NCBI RefSeq assembly: GCF_001438655.1 | Contig: NZ_JQBR01000004.1 | Span: 124,001-188,000, forward strand | Reading direction: 5' to 3' | DNA: 64,000 nucleotides | Source of the DNA: Pediococcus cellicola | GTDB taxonomy: Bacteria; Bacillota; Bacilli; Lactobacillales; Lactobacillaceae | In this document: in pieces, positions 10,497 to 20,712 of the stretch | Numbering within the stretch: the first letter of the stretch is position 1 | How the letters are laid out: the number at the start of each line of letters is the position of its first letter | Notes under the pieces: generated by a model | Seen by the model: the letters and a program-made list of their open reading frames with translations, nothing else | Told to the model about the DNA's origin: nothing | Databases searched by the model: none | Program-made: the position numbers and the translations under genes

Positions 10497-12434
10497 TTGA
10501 TTTTATTGCAGGCCCAAAATGTCAGTCGCGAATTTAGCGGTGACCCACTCTTCGCAAACGTTACGTTTGACATTCAAGACCAAGACCGGATTGGCTTAGT
10601 TGGCAGAAACGGTGCTGGCAAGACCACCCTCCTAAAGATGCTTATCGGACAAACTGTTCCTGATTCTGGACAAATCACTTCTAAAAAGGGACTTTCTATT
10701 GGTTATTTAGCCCAAAACCAAGGTTTAGATACGCAAAAAACGATTTGGAACGAGATGCTCAGTGTCTTTCAACCGCTTATCGTGCTGGAAAATGAAATTC
10801 ATGAAATTGAACATGAACTTAGCTCTGAACAAATCATTGCCAATCAAACTGAGTTTACCCGTCTTTCTACCTTATATGACCAAAAACAACAACAATTTAA
10901 AGCTGAAAATGGTTTTGGTTACCAAGCAGAGATTCGTGGCGTTTTGCATGGCTTTGGTTTTGAGGAGGCCACCTACAAGCACCCAGTTGAAAATTTATCA
11001 GGAGGACAAAAAACTAAATTAGCCCTTGCAAAACTTTTACTGGAACAACATGATTTACTCGTGCTAGACGAACCGACTAATCATTTAGACATGAGCACCC
11101 TTAATTGGCTAGAGAATTACATCAAAAGCTATCATGGCGCCCTTTTAATTGTGTCACATGATCGCTATTTCTTAGACCACGTTGTGACGCGTGTTTTAGA
11201 CTTAGATCGAAAAACAGTAACCAATTATATAGGTAACTATTCAAATTACATTGATCAAAAGGCCAGTCGTTTAAAAACAGAATGGAAAGCCTATGAAAAA
11301 CAACAGACCAAAATTAATAAACTAGAGGATTTTGTCAATCGCAATATCGTCCGTGCCTCAACCACTAAACGTGCCCAAAGCCGGCGAAAACAACTAGAAA
11401 AAATGACAGTTCTTGAACGTCCCACTGAGACCAATGGCGAGATGCATTTTCATTTTGCTGTTAAGCAAGCCAGTGGTAACGTTGTGTTGACCGTCACAGA
11501 TGCAGCCATTGGGTATGATCAACATATCTTATCAAGCCCAATTAATATCGAGCTTAACAAACACCATGTATTAGGTATTGTTGGCCCCAACGGAATCGGT
11601 AAATCTACCTTGTTAAAAAGTATTCTGGGCCAAATTCCTTTTTTGCGCGGCACTTACAAACTAGGAACTGGTGTACAAATTGGTTACTACGATCAGGAAC
11701 AACACAATCTTGACGATAAAAAGACGGTTTTAAATGAACTTTGGGATGAGCATCCACTCGTGGATGAAAAAGATATCCGTTCTTTACTCGGGAGTTTTTT
11801 ATTTTCTGGAGATGATGTCGCAAAACAAGTCAAAAATTTAAGCGGTGGCGAACGTGCGCGCTTACTTTTGACAAAGCTTACCATGCAAAGGGATAATTTT
11901 CTGATCTTGGATGAGCCAACCAATCACTTGGACATTGATAGCCGTGAAGTTTTGGAAAATGCTTTAAATGAATTTGATGGCACCGTTTTATTTGTATCAC
12001 ATGACCGTTATTTTATTAATCGAGTAGCGACAGAAATTCTGGAAATTTCAACACAGGGCAGTCAACTCTTTTTGGGGGACTATGATTATTACTTAATGAA
12101 GCAACAAGAGCAGCTTGCAAATGCACAGGAAGCGTACAAGAATCCGGAAGTCCATAATCAGCAACCTGATTCAAACAAACAAAATTATCTGGCTTCTAAG
12201 GAAAAACAAAAAAGTCAGCGAAAACTTCAGCGTGAAATTGACAAATTGGAGACCGAACTTGATCATTTAGCTGATCAAGAAAAGCACATTCAAACTCAAA
12301 TGGCCGACCCAACGATTTTCAATGATCATCTCAAACTAGAAGAATTGCAAAAACAATTAACTCTCGTTCAAACCGATATCACTCAAACTGAAAATGCTTG
12401 GACACAAAAGAGTGAAGAACTAGAGGAAAATTAA
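10497..12434 (+). CDS. ABC-F family ATPase (YdiF-like)
   Basis: This 645-residue protein has two ABC ATPase domains and no membrane segments. Walker A motifs are GRNGAGKTT (about residue 37) and GPNGIGKST (about 363). Signatures are LSGGQKTK and LSGGERAR, and both Walker B/D-loops read DEPTNHLD. An arginine-rich linker follows the first domain and a charged coiled coil occupies the last 80 residues. ABC-F proteins act on ribosomes; this subgroup (YdiF/Uup-like) is housekeeping rather than clearly an antibiotic-resistance factor. Translation probably starts at TTG 10497, preceded by GGAAAGGAT. Confidence 0.88.
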   Translation: MILLQAQNVSREFSGDPLFANVTFDIQDQDRIGLVGRNGAGKTTLLKMLIGQTVPDSGQITSKKGLSIGYLAQNQGLDTQKTIWNEMLSVFQPLIVLENEIHEIEHELSSEQIIANQTEFTRLSTLYDQKQQQFKAENGFGYQAEIRGVLHGFGFEEATYKHPVENLSGGQKTKLALAKLLLEQHDLLVLDEPTNHLDMSTLNWLENYIKSYHGALLIVSHDRYFLDHVVTRVLDLDRKTVTNYIGNYSNYIDQKASRLKTEWKAYEKQQTKINKLEDFVNRNIVRASTTKRAQSRRKQLEKMTVLERPTETNGEMHFHFAVKQASGNVVLTVTDAAIGYDQHILSSPINIELNKHHVLGIVGPNGIGKSTLLKSILGQIPFLRGTYKLGTGVQIGYYDQEQHNLDDKKTVLNELWDEHPLVDEKDIRSLLGSFLFSGDDVAKQVKNLSGGERARLLLTKLTMQRDNFLILDEPTNHLDIDSREVLENALNEFDGTVLFVSHDRYFINRVATEILEISTQGSQLFLGDYDYYLMKQQEQLANAQEAYKNPEVHNQQPDSNKQNYLASKEKQKSQRKLQREIDKLETELDHLADQEKHIQTQMADPTIFNDHLKLEELQKQLTLVQTDITQTENAWTQKSEELEEN

Positions 12435-12451
12435 TTTCTTGCCACAAAAAA

Positions 12452-12473
12452 AGAGACCAGGAAGCTGGTCTCT
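12452..12473. terminator. Bidirectional terminator after the ABC-F gene
   Basis: A 9-bp perfect stem AGAGACCAG/CTGGTCTCT with a 4-nt loop is flanked by A7 and T5 runs, so it can serve the plus-strand ABC-F gene and the convergent minus-strand serine hydrolase. Confidence 0.85.
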
Positions 12474-12647
12474 TTTTGTCTCTGAACTTTAATAGTCGAA
12501 ATTGAAGAAAATGCTGCCTTCCTCACTTAACTACGGAAAATACACGACTCGTTGAGTGAATCATCCGGTTTCCTAGTCTGCCATAGCAATTTTAGTTACA
12601 TGGACAACGTCGGCTGCTTGCAATCAAAATACCTTTTTCCCCTCTTT

Positions 12648-13643
12648 TTATGCTTGGAAAAATATATCAATTAGTCGATCACAGTCCGATTGCCAGCGCG
12701 AATTATTGCGTGTCGGATAAATGCGATTAGTTAAGCACACAAAACCTCTTTTTCGTGCAGGATCAAATGCTAAAATTGTTCCAGTATAACCAGTTTGCAC
12801 ATACTGTTCCTGGTGGTTAATTCTTCGCCAACCTAATGTTCGCCCAGCTTCATCGTAACTGGCCATCAAATCGAATAAGTTCGGATCTAAGATTTCTTTT
12901 TGCTGATACTTGCCTCGGTTAATCATCATTTCGGTGAAAACCGTTAAATCACTTAAAGTTGAAAACAACCCTGAATGACCGCTTTCCCCATTTAACAATA
13001 ACGCCTTATAATCATTAACCTGACCTTGAATCTGTCCACGTTGTACATCTACTTCTGTAGGTACAAAGCGCGATTTAGGTCGGTTTAAATTATAACCCGT
13101 ATTAGTCATGGCCAAAGGATACCAAATGTGATCTTGCACACTTCTATCAAGTGAGCCATTTAGCGTACGAATAATCAGTCCTAACAGAATAAAGCCTAAG
13201 TCTGAATAAACTGTTTTTGTCCCTGCTTGATAAGCCAGCGGATCTTCATATATTTTCTTTATAAGCTCAACACCAGACAAATTATGTGTATTAGACACAT
13301 CAGCCGGCAACCCACTGTTATGCAAGAGTAAGTTTTCAATAGTCACTTCTGGATGAGAAAAGCCAGGTAAATACGCTGTTACCGAGTCTTTCAATCCTAA
13401 TTCATGAACAGCGAGAAGCTGAAAGACGCGAGTTGTTGTCGCCACTACTTTTGTTAAGGAAGATAAATCATAGATCATGGAGGGGTCTAATCGTTCTGCA
13501 AACGTATCTTTTCCTTGAAAGCCATGATAAAAACTATCAATTTGGTTTTCATTAATAAAACTAAAGGATGCTCCATAGACATCGCCACGGTCAATGATGG
13601 CATCGATTTCATTTTTCATTTTTGTAAATCTATCTTCTGTCAT
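12648..13643 (-). CDS. Serine hydrolase, beta-lactamase class C family
   Basis: The 331-residue protein shows the penicillin-binding/class C fold motifs: SLTK (SxxK, in YDLSSLTKVV), YSD in place of YxN, and HSG in the KTG position (GESGHSGLFS). No signal peptide is visible, so it is probably cytoplasmic. Such proteins hydrolyse esters or peptides; the substrate cannot be told from sequence. The gene lies 20 bp downstream of tsaD and probably shares its transcript. Confidence 0.85.
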   Translation of the reverse strand: MTEDRFTKMKNEIDAIIDRGDVYGASFSFINENQIDSFYHGFQGKDTFAERLDPSMIYDLSSLTKVVATTTRVFQLLAVHELGLKDSVTAYLPGFSHPEVTIENLLLHNSGLPADVSNTHNLSGVELIKKIYEDPLAYQAGTKTVYSDLGFILLGLIIRTLNGSLDRSVQDHIWYPLAMTNTGYNLNRPKSRFVPTEVDVQRGQIQGQVNDYKALLLNGESGHSGLFSTLSDLTVFTEMMINRGKYQQKEILDPNLFDLMASYDEAGRTLGWRRINHQEQYVQTGYTGTILAFDPARKRGFVCLTNRIYPTRNNSRWQSDCDRLIDIFFQA

Positions 13644-13663
13644 AACTTTGTCCCCAATTCGTT

Positions 13664-14701
13664 TTATTTAACGGCGTCTGGTACCCAGTCAAACTCTAAA
13701 CTTGGTTCAGCATTCAAATTTGCATCTGCAAAAATATGATGATTCATCGCAACATAACCAGCAGCTCCTATCATCGCTGCATTATCTCCACACAGTTTTA
13801 AAGGTGCTTTCACAAAATCAAGTTCTGGCTGACTTTTTGCCAACTGCTTGTCAAGTGTCTCGCGCAATCCACGATTGGCGGCCACACCACCTGCTAAAAT
13901 AAGTTGTTTAACCGGCAACTTAGCACAAGCTGTCAAAGTTTTTTGCACAATCACATCAATTACACTTTGTTGAAAACTAGCTGCCAAATCAGCTTTGTCC
14001 AAAGTTTCGCCAATTTGATCAGCATGATGTACTGTGTTAATAAAAGCGCTCTTCAAGCCGCTAAAGCTGAAATCTAAATTGTCTTCATGAATCATGGCCC
14101 GAGGAAAATGAAAATTATCTTTTCCTTGATGTGCAAGTTCATCGATTTGCTTACCAGCTGGATAGCTGATTCCCAATACACGCCCTATTTTATCATAGGC
14201 TTCTCCGGCTGCATCGTCACGTGTTTCACCGATAATTTGAAATTCATTTTCATAAGGCATATAGACAAGTTCCGTATGACCACCAGAAACCAACAATGCC
14301 ATCGCTGGAAAAACAATGGGTTTCACAAATCGAGCCGCATAAATGTGTCCGGCCATATGGTTAACCGGAATAAGTGGCAAGTCATTGGCATAAGCAAAAA
14401 CTTTAGCAGCCGCCACACCAACCAATAAAGCACCAACTAATCCTGGACCATATGTGACAGCAACAGCTGTGAGTTGTTCTGTTTTGATTTGGGCTTCCTT
14501 TAAGGCTTCATCGATGCAAATGGTAATTTGTTCGATATGATGCCGACTAGCTACTTCAGGAACTACCCCACCAAATCGCTTGTGACTATTGATTTGCGTG
14601 GCAATCACATTTGATAAAATCTTTTGACCGTCTTCAATCACGGCCACGCTGGTTTCATCACAACTAGATTCAAATGCTAAAATCAAATTCTTTTTTTTCA
14701 T
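13664..14701 (-). CDS. tsaD: tRNA N6-threonylcarbamoyladenosine transferase TsaD
   Basis: The 345-residue protein begins [20 protein letters not shown] and holds the metal-binding HxxxH motif of the family (HMAGHIYAA), plus VSGGHTELV and [11 protein letters not shown]. It transfers the threonylcarbamoyl group to A37 of ANN-decoding tRNAs, working with TsaB (15268-15993). The start at 14701 is preceded by GGAGAG; an in-frame ATG further upstream at 14719 is less likely. It lies 7 bp after rimI in a tsaB-rimI-tsaD operon. Confidence 0.97.
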   Translation of the reverse strand: MKKKNLILAFESSCDETSVAVIEDGQKILSNVIATQINSHKRFGGVVPEVASRHHIEQITICIDEALKEAQIKTEQLTAVAVTYGPGLVGALLVGVAAAKVFAYANDLPLIPVNHMAGHIYAARFVKPIVFPAMALLVSGGHTELVYMPYENEFQIIGETRDDAAGEAYDKIGRVLGISYPAGKQIDELAHQGKDNFHFPRAMIHEDNLDFSFSGLKSAFINTVHHADQIGETLDKADLAASFQQSVIDVIVQKTLTACAKLPVKQLILAGGVAANRGLRETLDKQLAKSQPELDFVKAPLKLCGDNAAMIGAAGYVAMNHHIFADANLNAEPSLEFDWVPDAVK

Positions 14702-14708
14702 AACTCTC

Positions 14709-15284
14709 CTAATCTCCACGGGTCAAGTCTAAGGTCATATCGATGGCATCTTCATGATCACCAAAGTAGTAATGAGCTTTAACGCCTGTTTTCTCAAAGC
14801 CTAACTTCAAATATAATGCCTGCGCACGCAAATTACTGCGTCTTACTTCAAGGGTCATTTTTTGATAACCAATATACTTGGCTTTCTTGATCATTGTATC
14901 AAGCAAATAACCACCGATGCCGCGATTTTGTTTATCTTCTACAACAGCCACATTCGTAATATGAGCCGTTTTACTCCGATCATCAAACGATGCGCCAATA
15001 AATCCCAACATACGATCATGATATCGAATTACCAAATATAGCCGGTCATACTTTCGACGTAGTTCATTAGCAAATGCCGTCCTGTCCCAGGGTGTTTGCC
15101 CTTCATAAACCGAGCGTTCCACATTTAAAATATCAGGAATGTCAGGTATCATGGCTTTGGCGATAAAGTAAGTGTCATCTTCAATGCGAATGACATGATC
15201 TCGAATCTCAAAAGCTTGCTCTCTTAATTGTTTTGTACGATTAAAAAATCGGTCTTTAATAATTGCTTTAAATTTTTTCAACAT
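14709..15284 (-). CDS. rimI: Ribosomal-protein-alanine N-acetyltransferase family protein RimI
   Basis: The 191-residue GNAT protein contains the acetyl-CoA loop NRGIGGYLL and the [20 protein letters not shown] motif specific to RimI. It has a longer N-terminus (about 40 charged residues) than E. coli RimI. I start it at the ATG at 15284, which overlaps the end of tsaB by 17 bp; upstream sequence in this frame belongs to tsaB. It acts as a protein N-terminal acetyltransferase, classically on ribosomal protein S18. Confidence 0.92.
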   Translation of the reverse strand: MLKKFKAIIKDRFFNRTKQLREQAFEIRDHVIRIEDDTYFIAKAMIPDIPDILNVERSVYEGQTPWDRTAFANELRRKYDRLYLVIRYHDRMLGFIGASFDDRSKTAHITNVAVVEDKQNRGIGGYLLDTMIKKAKYIGYQKMTLEVRRSNLRAQALYLKLGFEKTGVKAHYYFGDHEDAIDMTLDLTRGD

Positions 15285-15993
15285 ACGGCTTCGTATCCTC
15301 TTGTGGATGTTGTTTCTTCCATTCAACCTCAGCTTGTGTAAGACGTAAATACTTTGGAATGAAATTGAACGGATGTGCAACTGGTTTGGCATCTAAACCA
15401 AGCTGTCCAAGTACAAATGCATTTGGTAAATTCTGTGCGTCGGCAACCCGTCTGAAATTATTTCCGAGTGCTTCGTGTAAAATCTCGGCGTACACCGCCA
15501 CATCTTGACCAACAAACCAAACAGGTTCTTGTTGACTAGCCAATTGTGCCACCAGTTTTTCAATCGAGATATGACGATCTGCCATTACCGCCTCTAACCC
15601 ATTTTTAGTGCGACGATAGACACCAGCAAAAACATTTTGGCGTCTAGCATCAAACATTGGGACAATTAAGCGGCCTTCATCACTCACATTTGCAGCCAAT
15701 GCAGTTAAACTCGAGATACCAACTAAATCAATATTTAACGTATAAGCTAGTGTTTTAGCGGTGGTTGCTGCAATCCGTAAACCTGTATATGATCCTGGGC
15801 CTTCAGCCACAACAATCCGCTGTAAATCACTTGCATGCACGCCGGCTTGTTGCAAAAGAGTTTCAACAACTGGAAGTAATTGCACGCTATGGTTGCGCCC
15901 AATGTTCGTGGTAGTCATTGCCAACAAGCGATCATCCTCTAAGACCGCAGCGCTTAGTGGTCGATTCGAAGTGTCTAATGCCAATAATTTCAT
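15268..15993 (-). CDS. tsaB: tRNA threonylcarbamoyladenosine biosynthesis protein TsaB
   Basis: The 241-residue protein starts MKLLALDTSNRPLSAAVLED and has the family motif VAEGPGSYTGLRIAATTAK. It is an inactive ASKHA-fold partner that binds TsaD and TsaE in t6A synthesis. It is the first gene of the tsaB-rimI-tsaD run, with GAGGAAA upstream of its start. Confidence 0.96.
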   Translation of the reverse strand: MKLLALDTSNRPLSAAVLEDDRLLAMTTTNIGRNHSVQLLPVVETLLQQAGVHASDLQRIVVAEGPGSYTGLRIAATTAKTLAYTLNIDLVGISSLTALAANVSDEGRLIVPMFDARRQNVFAGVYRRTKNGLEAVMADRHISIEKLVAQLASQQEPVWFVGQDVAVYAEILHEALGNNFRRVADAQNLPNAFVLGQLGLDAKPVAHPFNFIPKYLRLTQAEVEWKKQHPQEDTKPYVEKI

Positions 15994-16159
15994 TACTCAT
16001 TTTCCTCATTTATAAATTTTTGTAGCTGTCACTTAAATAATTACGCTTTTTTTCAGCGTTTCAACTTCACAGCATTAATCACACATCATTTGAATCAAGT
16101 AATGCTTTTCCCTAAATATCTTATCACAATTTTACGTTTGGGTAAGCACCCATAAAAAA

Positions 16160-16191
16160 GAACTCGGAAATCACTTAAGATTCACGAGTTC
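16160..16191 (-). terminator. Terminator of galE
   Basis: GAACTCG/CGAGTTC arms (16160-16166 with 16185-16191) enclose further GATTC/GAATC-type pairing and are followed on the minus strand by TTTTTT. Confidence 0.75.
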
Positions 16192-16202
16192 CTCAAACTT
16201 AA

Positions 16203-17192
16203 CTAGTCTTCAAAACCATTTGGATGCTTTTGCGTCCAATTCCATGCTGTTTTGATGATTTCATGAACATCATCATACTTAGGTTGCCAATGTAAAATCT
16301 CACGTGCTTTATCACTTTTTGCAACTAAGGTATCAGGATCTCCAGGGCGCCTAGGAGCCACCTTTGCCGGAATGCGCTCACCAGTTGCTTCCCGAGCTGC
16401 TGCAACAATTTGTTTAACTGAAAATCCTGTTGATGAGCCTAGATTAAATGCGGCGCTTTCATGCCCTGCCTGTAGATATTTCATGGCAAGAATATGGGCG
16501 TCTGCTAAATCCATGACGTGAACATAATCCCGCACATTTGAACCATCCGGGGTCTGATAGTCATCCCCGAAAATCTGTAGCTCAGATCGTTTTCCCAAAG
16601 CCACTTGCAAAACAATCGGAATCAGATGGGTTTCTGGATGATGATCTTCACCAATTGTGCCATCTTCCGCTGCACCCGCAACATTAAAGTAACGTAAGGC
16701 TACAAACTTAATGCCATAGGCCACGTCCGCCCAATGCATGATTTTTTCCATCATGAGTTTACTTTCCCCATATGGATTAATCGGATTTTGTACATCAGTT
16801 TCTTTAATGACTGCATTTTCAGGATTCCCATAAGTAGCAGCCGTTGATGAAAAGACAATCCGGTTGACATGGTTAGCATGCATTGCTTCGAGTAAAGTAA
16901 TCACACCACCCGTGTTATTATCAAAATATTTTAACGGATCCTTCATGGACTCCGGAACAATTGAAAATGCCGCAAAATGAATCACCGTATCAATTGATTC
17001 TTTTTGAAAAACATCATCCAAAAAGGCCCGGTCACGTACATCACCTTTGTAAAAGCGTGCTTTTTTGGAAACAGCTTGTCGATGACCTGTTACTAAATTA
17101 TCAACCACTGCCACATCTTCACCTTGTTCAACCAATCTTTTTACCATGTGGGAACCAATGTATCCTGCGCCACCAAGTACCAAAACCGCCAT
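16203..17192 (-). CDS. galE: UDP-glucose 4-epimerase
   Basis: The 329-residue short-chain dehydrogenase-like protein has the NAD-binding [12 protein letters not shown], the catalytic SSTAATYG and YGESK (YxxxK) motifs, and the sugar-binding [15 protein letters not shown]. It interconverts UDP-glucose and UDP-galactose, feeding the Leloir pathway and wall polysaccharide. GAGGAGG lies just before the start. It is transcribed alone; no galK or galT is adjacent. Confidence 0.96.
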   Translation of the reverse strand: MAVLVLGGAGYIGSHMVKRLVEQGEDVAVVDNLVTGHRQAVSKKARFYKGDVRDRAFLDDVFQKESIDTVIHFAAFSIVPESMKDPLKYFDNNTGGVITLLEAMHANHVNRIVFSSTAATYGNPENAVIKETDVQNPINPYGESKLMMEKIMHWADVAYGIKFVALRYFNVAGAAEDGTIGEDHHPETHLIPIVLQVALGKRSELQIFGDDYQTPDGSNVRDYVHVMDLADAHILAMKYLQAGHESAAFNLGSSTGFSVKQIVAAAREATGERIPAKVAPRRPGDPDTLVAKSDKAREILHWQPKYDDVHEIIKTAWNWTQKHPNGFED

Positions 17193-17257
17193 GATATGCC
17201 TCCTCTAATCTGTATACATGCCCCTATTATAGCATAGCTCCTCCGCCAAATCCTGAT

Positions 17258-18013
17258 TTATAGCGATTGCCAAGTACACTCAGCTTCACAGTAAGTTTCA
17301 CCATTAACCAGCATCTTATGTAAGGTTTGCATGTTACCTTTTTCATCAGTCGTTTTAATCGCCTGACTAGTGACCACATGTCCATATTGAATCTCTTTGT
17401 GGTACTGAATATTAAGCCGGGTAGGCATATGCGTTTGTAAAAAATCGGCCGGTAACACATCAAGTAACCATTCAAAATAATGAGAATTATTGACATGACC
17501 ATTGGTATCCAAATCAAAATATCGAACTGGGTACGTTTTAACCATCACTTCTTGTTGATCATCTGGTATTTTGCGAACACGCGGCAAACGCGCCAATCGT
17601 TTCACTTCATCACTACCGTATGGATCAACCAATTCTGGAATCAAATTTCCCATTCGACGTGTTTTATGATTCATCAAAACAAAATTGCTATTAACTCGCA
17701 TTAAGGTTTGACCTTGATCATCTGTTACTGAAAAGTGACGTTCACAAAAGAACTTATTACGAGCTGTGGCTTCTGTCCCTAATTGAATGGTTGTTCCAAT
17801 TTTAGGAAGTTTCGCAATTTCCATCACATACTGGGTGACAACCCAGCCCACTCCGTATTTCATGACTTCACTGGTTCCAACACCTAACTGTTCGCTTTGA
17901 TCTTCAGATGCTAAAACCATTAAATTAACGAGCATGGGGATCGAAGCGTGATAAGTACGATCACCATCATAATAAACAAGACGATGTTTTTCGCTAAATT
18001 TTTTTCCTGCCAC
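17258..18013 (-). CDS. Acyl-ACP thioesterase
   Basis: The 251-residue protein has two hot-dog domains. The second carries the family motif DLDTNGHVNNSHYFEW, whose Asn and His are used for catalysis, and the first has the paired motif ASEDQSEQLG. It releases fatty acids from acyl carrier protein in the cytoplasm. The start appears to be a GTG at 18013, with GAGGGG about 11 bases upstream. It lies 40 bp downstream of rsmI, so it may belong to the replication/c-di-AMP gene string. Confidence 0.9.
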   Translation of the reverse strand: MAGKKFSEKHRLVYYDGDRTYHASIPMLVNLMVLASEDQSEQLGVGTSEVMKYGVGWVVTQYVMEIAKLPKIGTTIQLGTEATARNKFFCERHFSVTDDQGQTLMRVNSNFVLMNHKTRRMGNLIPELVDPYGSDEVKRLARLPRVRKIPDDQQEVMVKTYPVRYFDLDTNGHVNNSHYFEWLLDVLPADFLQTHMPTRLNIQYHKEIQYGHVVTSQAIKTTDEKGNMQTLHKMLVNGETYCEAECTWQSL

Positions 18014-18053
18014 TGGTCATTCTTCCCCTCTGTCGAATTTATTTGTTAATGTT

Positions 18054-18929
18054 TTATTCTTTTAGATGATGGTAATTATTATAAACATCCTGCTTTTTAA
18101 GTCCACGTAACTTTGCGACCTGTTTGATCGCATCATTAGGCTTTTCACCAGTACTAATTAAATTAGCTACTTGGTCTTCAACAGACATCTCAGGCAGAGA
18201 CTCCGTCAAACGCTCTTCTTGTTGATTACCCTCAACGATAACCACAAATTCACCACGAACTTCATTATCACTGGCCCACGTCAATAATTCCTGTAAATTT
18301 CCTCGCAAAAACTCTTCAAACTTCTTAGTGAGTTCCCGACACAGCACGGCCTGACGCTCGCCACCAAAAATTGCCACCATATTTTTCAAAGTTTTTTTCA
18401 ATCGATGTGGTGCCTCATAAAATAGAAGCGTTTCTTTTTTGGGAACCAGTTTTTCCAATTGTCGTTTTTGCTCTGCGGGCTTGCGATTTAAAAAGCCAAA
18501 AAAATAAAACGGCTGTGGACTTAAACCTGAAGCAATCAAAGCCGTCAACCCGGCGTTTGCCCCCGGTAAGGGCACAACTGGAACCTGATTTTTAATACAA
18601 GCAACCACTAAATCGTGCCCAGGATCACTAATCGAGGGCATTCCTGCATCACTCACTTGAGCAATATTTGTTCCTTGCACTAATTTAGAAACCAGTTCCG
18701 GAACCCGTTCTCTGGTATTGTACTCATGAAAACTAATTTGCCTTGTTTCGATTTCAAAGTGATTCAGCAGCTTTTGTGTATTTCGTGTATCTTCAGAAGC
18801 AATTAAATCAACCGTTTTTAAAATTTCCACACTGCGAAAAGTCATATCTCCCAGATTACCAATTGGAGTTGGCACTAAATACAACGTACCGGTTGCTTGA
18901 TTTTTTGCAAAACTTTTTTGTGATTGCAC
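18054..18929 (-). CDS. rsmI: 16S rRNA (cytidine(1402)-2'-O)-methyltransferase RsmI
   Basis: The 291-residue protein has the tetrapyrrole-methylase-fold motifs LYLVPTPIGNLGDMT, SEDTRNTQKLLNHF, VSDAGMPSISDPG and PLPGANAGLTALIASGL. It methylates the ribose of C1402 in the decoding centre. The start is GTG at 18929, with AAGGAG eight bases upstream. It lies directly downstream of yabA, as in Bacillus. Confidence 0.96.
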   Translation of the reverse strand: MQSQKSFAKNQATGTLYLVPTPIGNLGDMTFRSVEILKTVDLIASEDTRNTQKLLNHFEIETRQISFHEYNTRERVPELVSKLVQGTNIAQVSDAGMPSISDPGHDLVVACIKNQVPVVPLPGANAGLTALIASGLSPQPFYFFGFLNRKPAEQKRQLEKLVPKKETLLFYEAPHRLKKTLKNMVAIFGGERQAVLCRELTKKFEEFLRGNLQELLTWASDNEVRGEFVVIVEGNQQEERLTESLPEMSVEDQVANLISTGEKPNDAIKQVAKLRGLKKQDVYNNYHHLKE

Positions 18930-18940
18930 TGTCTTACTCC

Positions 18941-19285
18941 TTACCGGTCTCCATAAATTACATCAAGACAAAAAGCACATGGTTCATCGTTTTCACGGTG
19001 CTTGCCAAACCACTCATTGCACACATGATAACCACGCCCGTACAACTTTTCTAAATTTTTCCGTGATTTTGAAAGGCCGTGTTTCGTACTTTTTTGCTCT
19101 TCTTTTTTGGAAGGCTGTTCATATTTACTGAGACGCTCACGTAAATGCTCGTTTTCAATCACGAGTTCAGCATTTTCCTCTAATATTTCTGTCATTCCAT
19201 TTTGAAGCTCTTTGATTTGATCCAACATTCGCTGAGTTTCATCCTGAATACCACTGAAACTTTCGTATATCTCCCGTTTATTCAC
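18941..19285 (-). CDS. yabA: Replication initiation control protein YabA
   Basis: The 114-residue protein has an N-terminal coiled coil (EIYESFSGIQDETQRM... with leucine repeats) and a C-terminal zinc-binding part with His and Cys ligands (HVCNEWFGKHRENDEPCAFC). YabA binds DnaA and the DnaN clamp and limits re-initiation at oriC. It is located between holB and rsmI, its conserved position. Confidence 0.95.
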   Translation of the reverse strand: MNKREIYESFSGIQDETQRMLDQIKELQNGMTEILEENAELVIENEHLRERLSKYEQPSKKEEQKSTKHGLSKSRKNLEKLYGRGYHVCNEWFGKHRENDEPCAFCLDVIYGDR

Positions 19286-19324
19286 AATTTCACCTCATTG
19301 CACAATCACTACGCTTAAAATGCA

Positions 19325-20329
19325 TCAGTAAATTTGACATAATCGAATTGTCAAGGCTTCCATTACATTTTGAAAACTGACATTTCGATTCAATAGATTT
19401 TTTGCTTCCAGCGCCTTTTGAGTGGCCAGAAGTAACGACGACATTGATTTCGTTGCTAATTTCGCGTTAATTTGCGGGTCTTGATTAGGGAAGCTCAGAC
19501 GTGTGCTTTGTGGATTCACTTTTAAAATCAGTGCCTCTCGACAAAAGAGCATCACAACGTCCAGAATCAATTGTTGATTGTCTTTGGTTTTAGCTAAACC
19601 AACAATTTTGGCTTGTACCTCTACAAAAGCACGCATGTCTTTTTGATAACTCATTAAAAACCAACGACTTAATGCCGTTTGAACTTGGGACAGCCAATCA
19701 TCCTTCACCCAATTTTCCACTTCTGCCACACTATTCGTCAAGTTCATTACCATGGCAATTAAACTCGGCGCAATGTTCTGGCTTTGCAATTCTGTTTGAA
19801 ATTGATCCTGTGATAGCGGTTTTAACTCAACCACTTCAGTTCGCGAAATAATGGTTGGTAACATTAAATTTTTGTTAGCTGTTAACAAGAAGGCCGTCAC
19901 ATTTGGGCTTGGTTCTTCAATAAACTTTAAGAGGCTGTTAGCTGCCCCAGCAGTCATTTTATCTGCATCAGAAATTATAAAAACCTTTTGATTTCCTTCA
20001 ACTGCACTCTTAGTAAATTCAGCCTTCAAAAATCGCACTTGGTCGACCTTGATACTTTGTCCATCAGGCTTTACCATGACGACATCCGGGTGCTGTCCTG
20101 TGCTAATTCGACGACATTCTTGACACACCCCACACGGTTGCCCATCTTGAAGATTTAAACAAAAAAGACGCATTGCAATCCATGTTGCCAACTCGTCTTT
20201 TCCAATCCCGGTTTCACCTGCAAATAAATAGGCATGCGCCAATTCGTGGTTTTCAATCACCTTAGCAAAGTGTTGCACCAAGGCGGGCTGTTTGTTAAAA
20301 ATTACCGTTTTGATATCATCGGCCGTCAT
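19325..20329 (-). CDS. holB: DNA polymerase III subunit delta'
   Basis: The 334-residue clamp-loader subunit has a P-loop-like GETGIGKDELA, a zinc module with four cysteines (CLNLQDGQPCGVCQECRR) and a sensor region ISRTEVVEL. It forms part of the clamp loader with DnaX. AAGGAG lies 10 bases before the start. The gene is preceded by darA and tmk, the standard Bacillota arrangement; the yaaT-type gene found between holB and yabA in Bacillus is absent here. Confidence 0.93.
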   Translation of the reverse strand: MTADDIKTVIFNKQPALVQHFAKVIENHELAHAYLFAGETGIGKDELATWIAMRLFCLNLQDGQPCGVCQECRRISTGQHPDVVMVKPDGQSIKVDQVRFLKAEFTKSAVEGNQKVFIISDADKMTAGAANSLLKFIEEPSPNVTAFLLTANKNLMLPTIISRTEVVELKPLSQDQFQTELQSQNIAPSLIAMVMNLTNSVAEVENWVKDDWLSQVQTALSRWFLMSYQKDMRAFVEVQAKIVGLAKTKDNQQLILDVVMLFCREALILKVNPQSTRLSFPNQDPQINAKLATKSMSSLLLATQKALEAKNLLNRNVSFQNVMEALTIRLCQIY

Positions 20330-20357
20330 TTAGTTGCTGCTCCTTTATTGCTAAGCT

Positions 20358-20687
20358 TTAAAACTGCTGAAATTTCTCAATTGGCATCACAAACACGGTT
20401 GCACCACCAACCTGGACTTTCACTGGATAAGCTGTCGTCCCTTCCATACTAGCATCTAGATTTACAGGTGGTGTCATGAATTCTTCACGACTGTGAGAAG
20501 CTTCTTTGATCATTGCTAAAACTTCATCCACTCGCTGATCATCAATCCCAATCATATACGTGGTATTACCTGACTTTAAAAAGCCGCCAGTTGTAGATAG
20601 CTTTGTTGCTCGAATATTGGCATCAATAAATTGGTCACTCAATTGACTCGCATCTTTATCTTGTACAATGGCAATAATTAATTTCAT
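20358..20687 (-). CDS. darA: Cyclic-di-AMP receptor DarA (PII-like, YaaQ)
   Basis: The 109-residue protein has the PII-like motifs MKLIIAIVQDKDASQL, RATKLSTTGGFLKSGNTT and TPPVNLDASME of the DarA/PstA family, trimeric proteins that bind c-di-AMP. The downstream target is not established. It lies between tmk and holB, as elsewhere in Bacilli. The same window encodes KimA, another protein governed by c-di-AMP. Confidence 0.94.
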   Translation of the reverse strand: MKLIIAIVQDKDASQLSDQFIDANIRATKLSTTGGFLKSGNTTYMIGIDDQRVDEVLAMIKEASHSREEFMTPPVNLDASMEGTTAYPVKVQVGGATVFVMPIEKFQQF

Positions 20688-20712
20688 AACATTCGCGCTC
20701 CCATCTAATTAA

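Noticed and set aside
12475-12647. 6S or other housekeeping RNA
   Set aside because: I found no long closing stem with a central bubble; only short unstable pairings exist.
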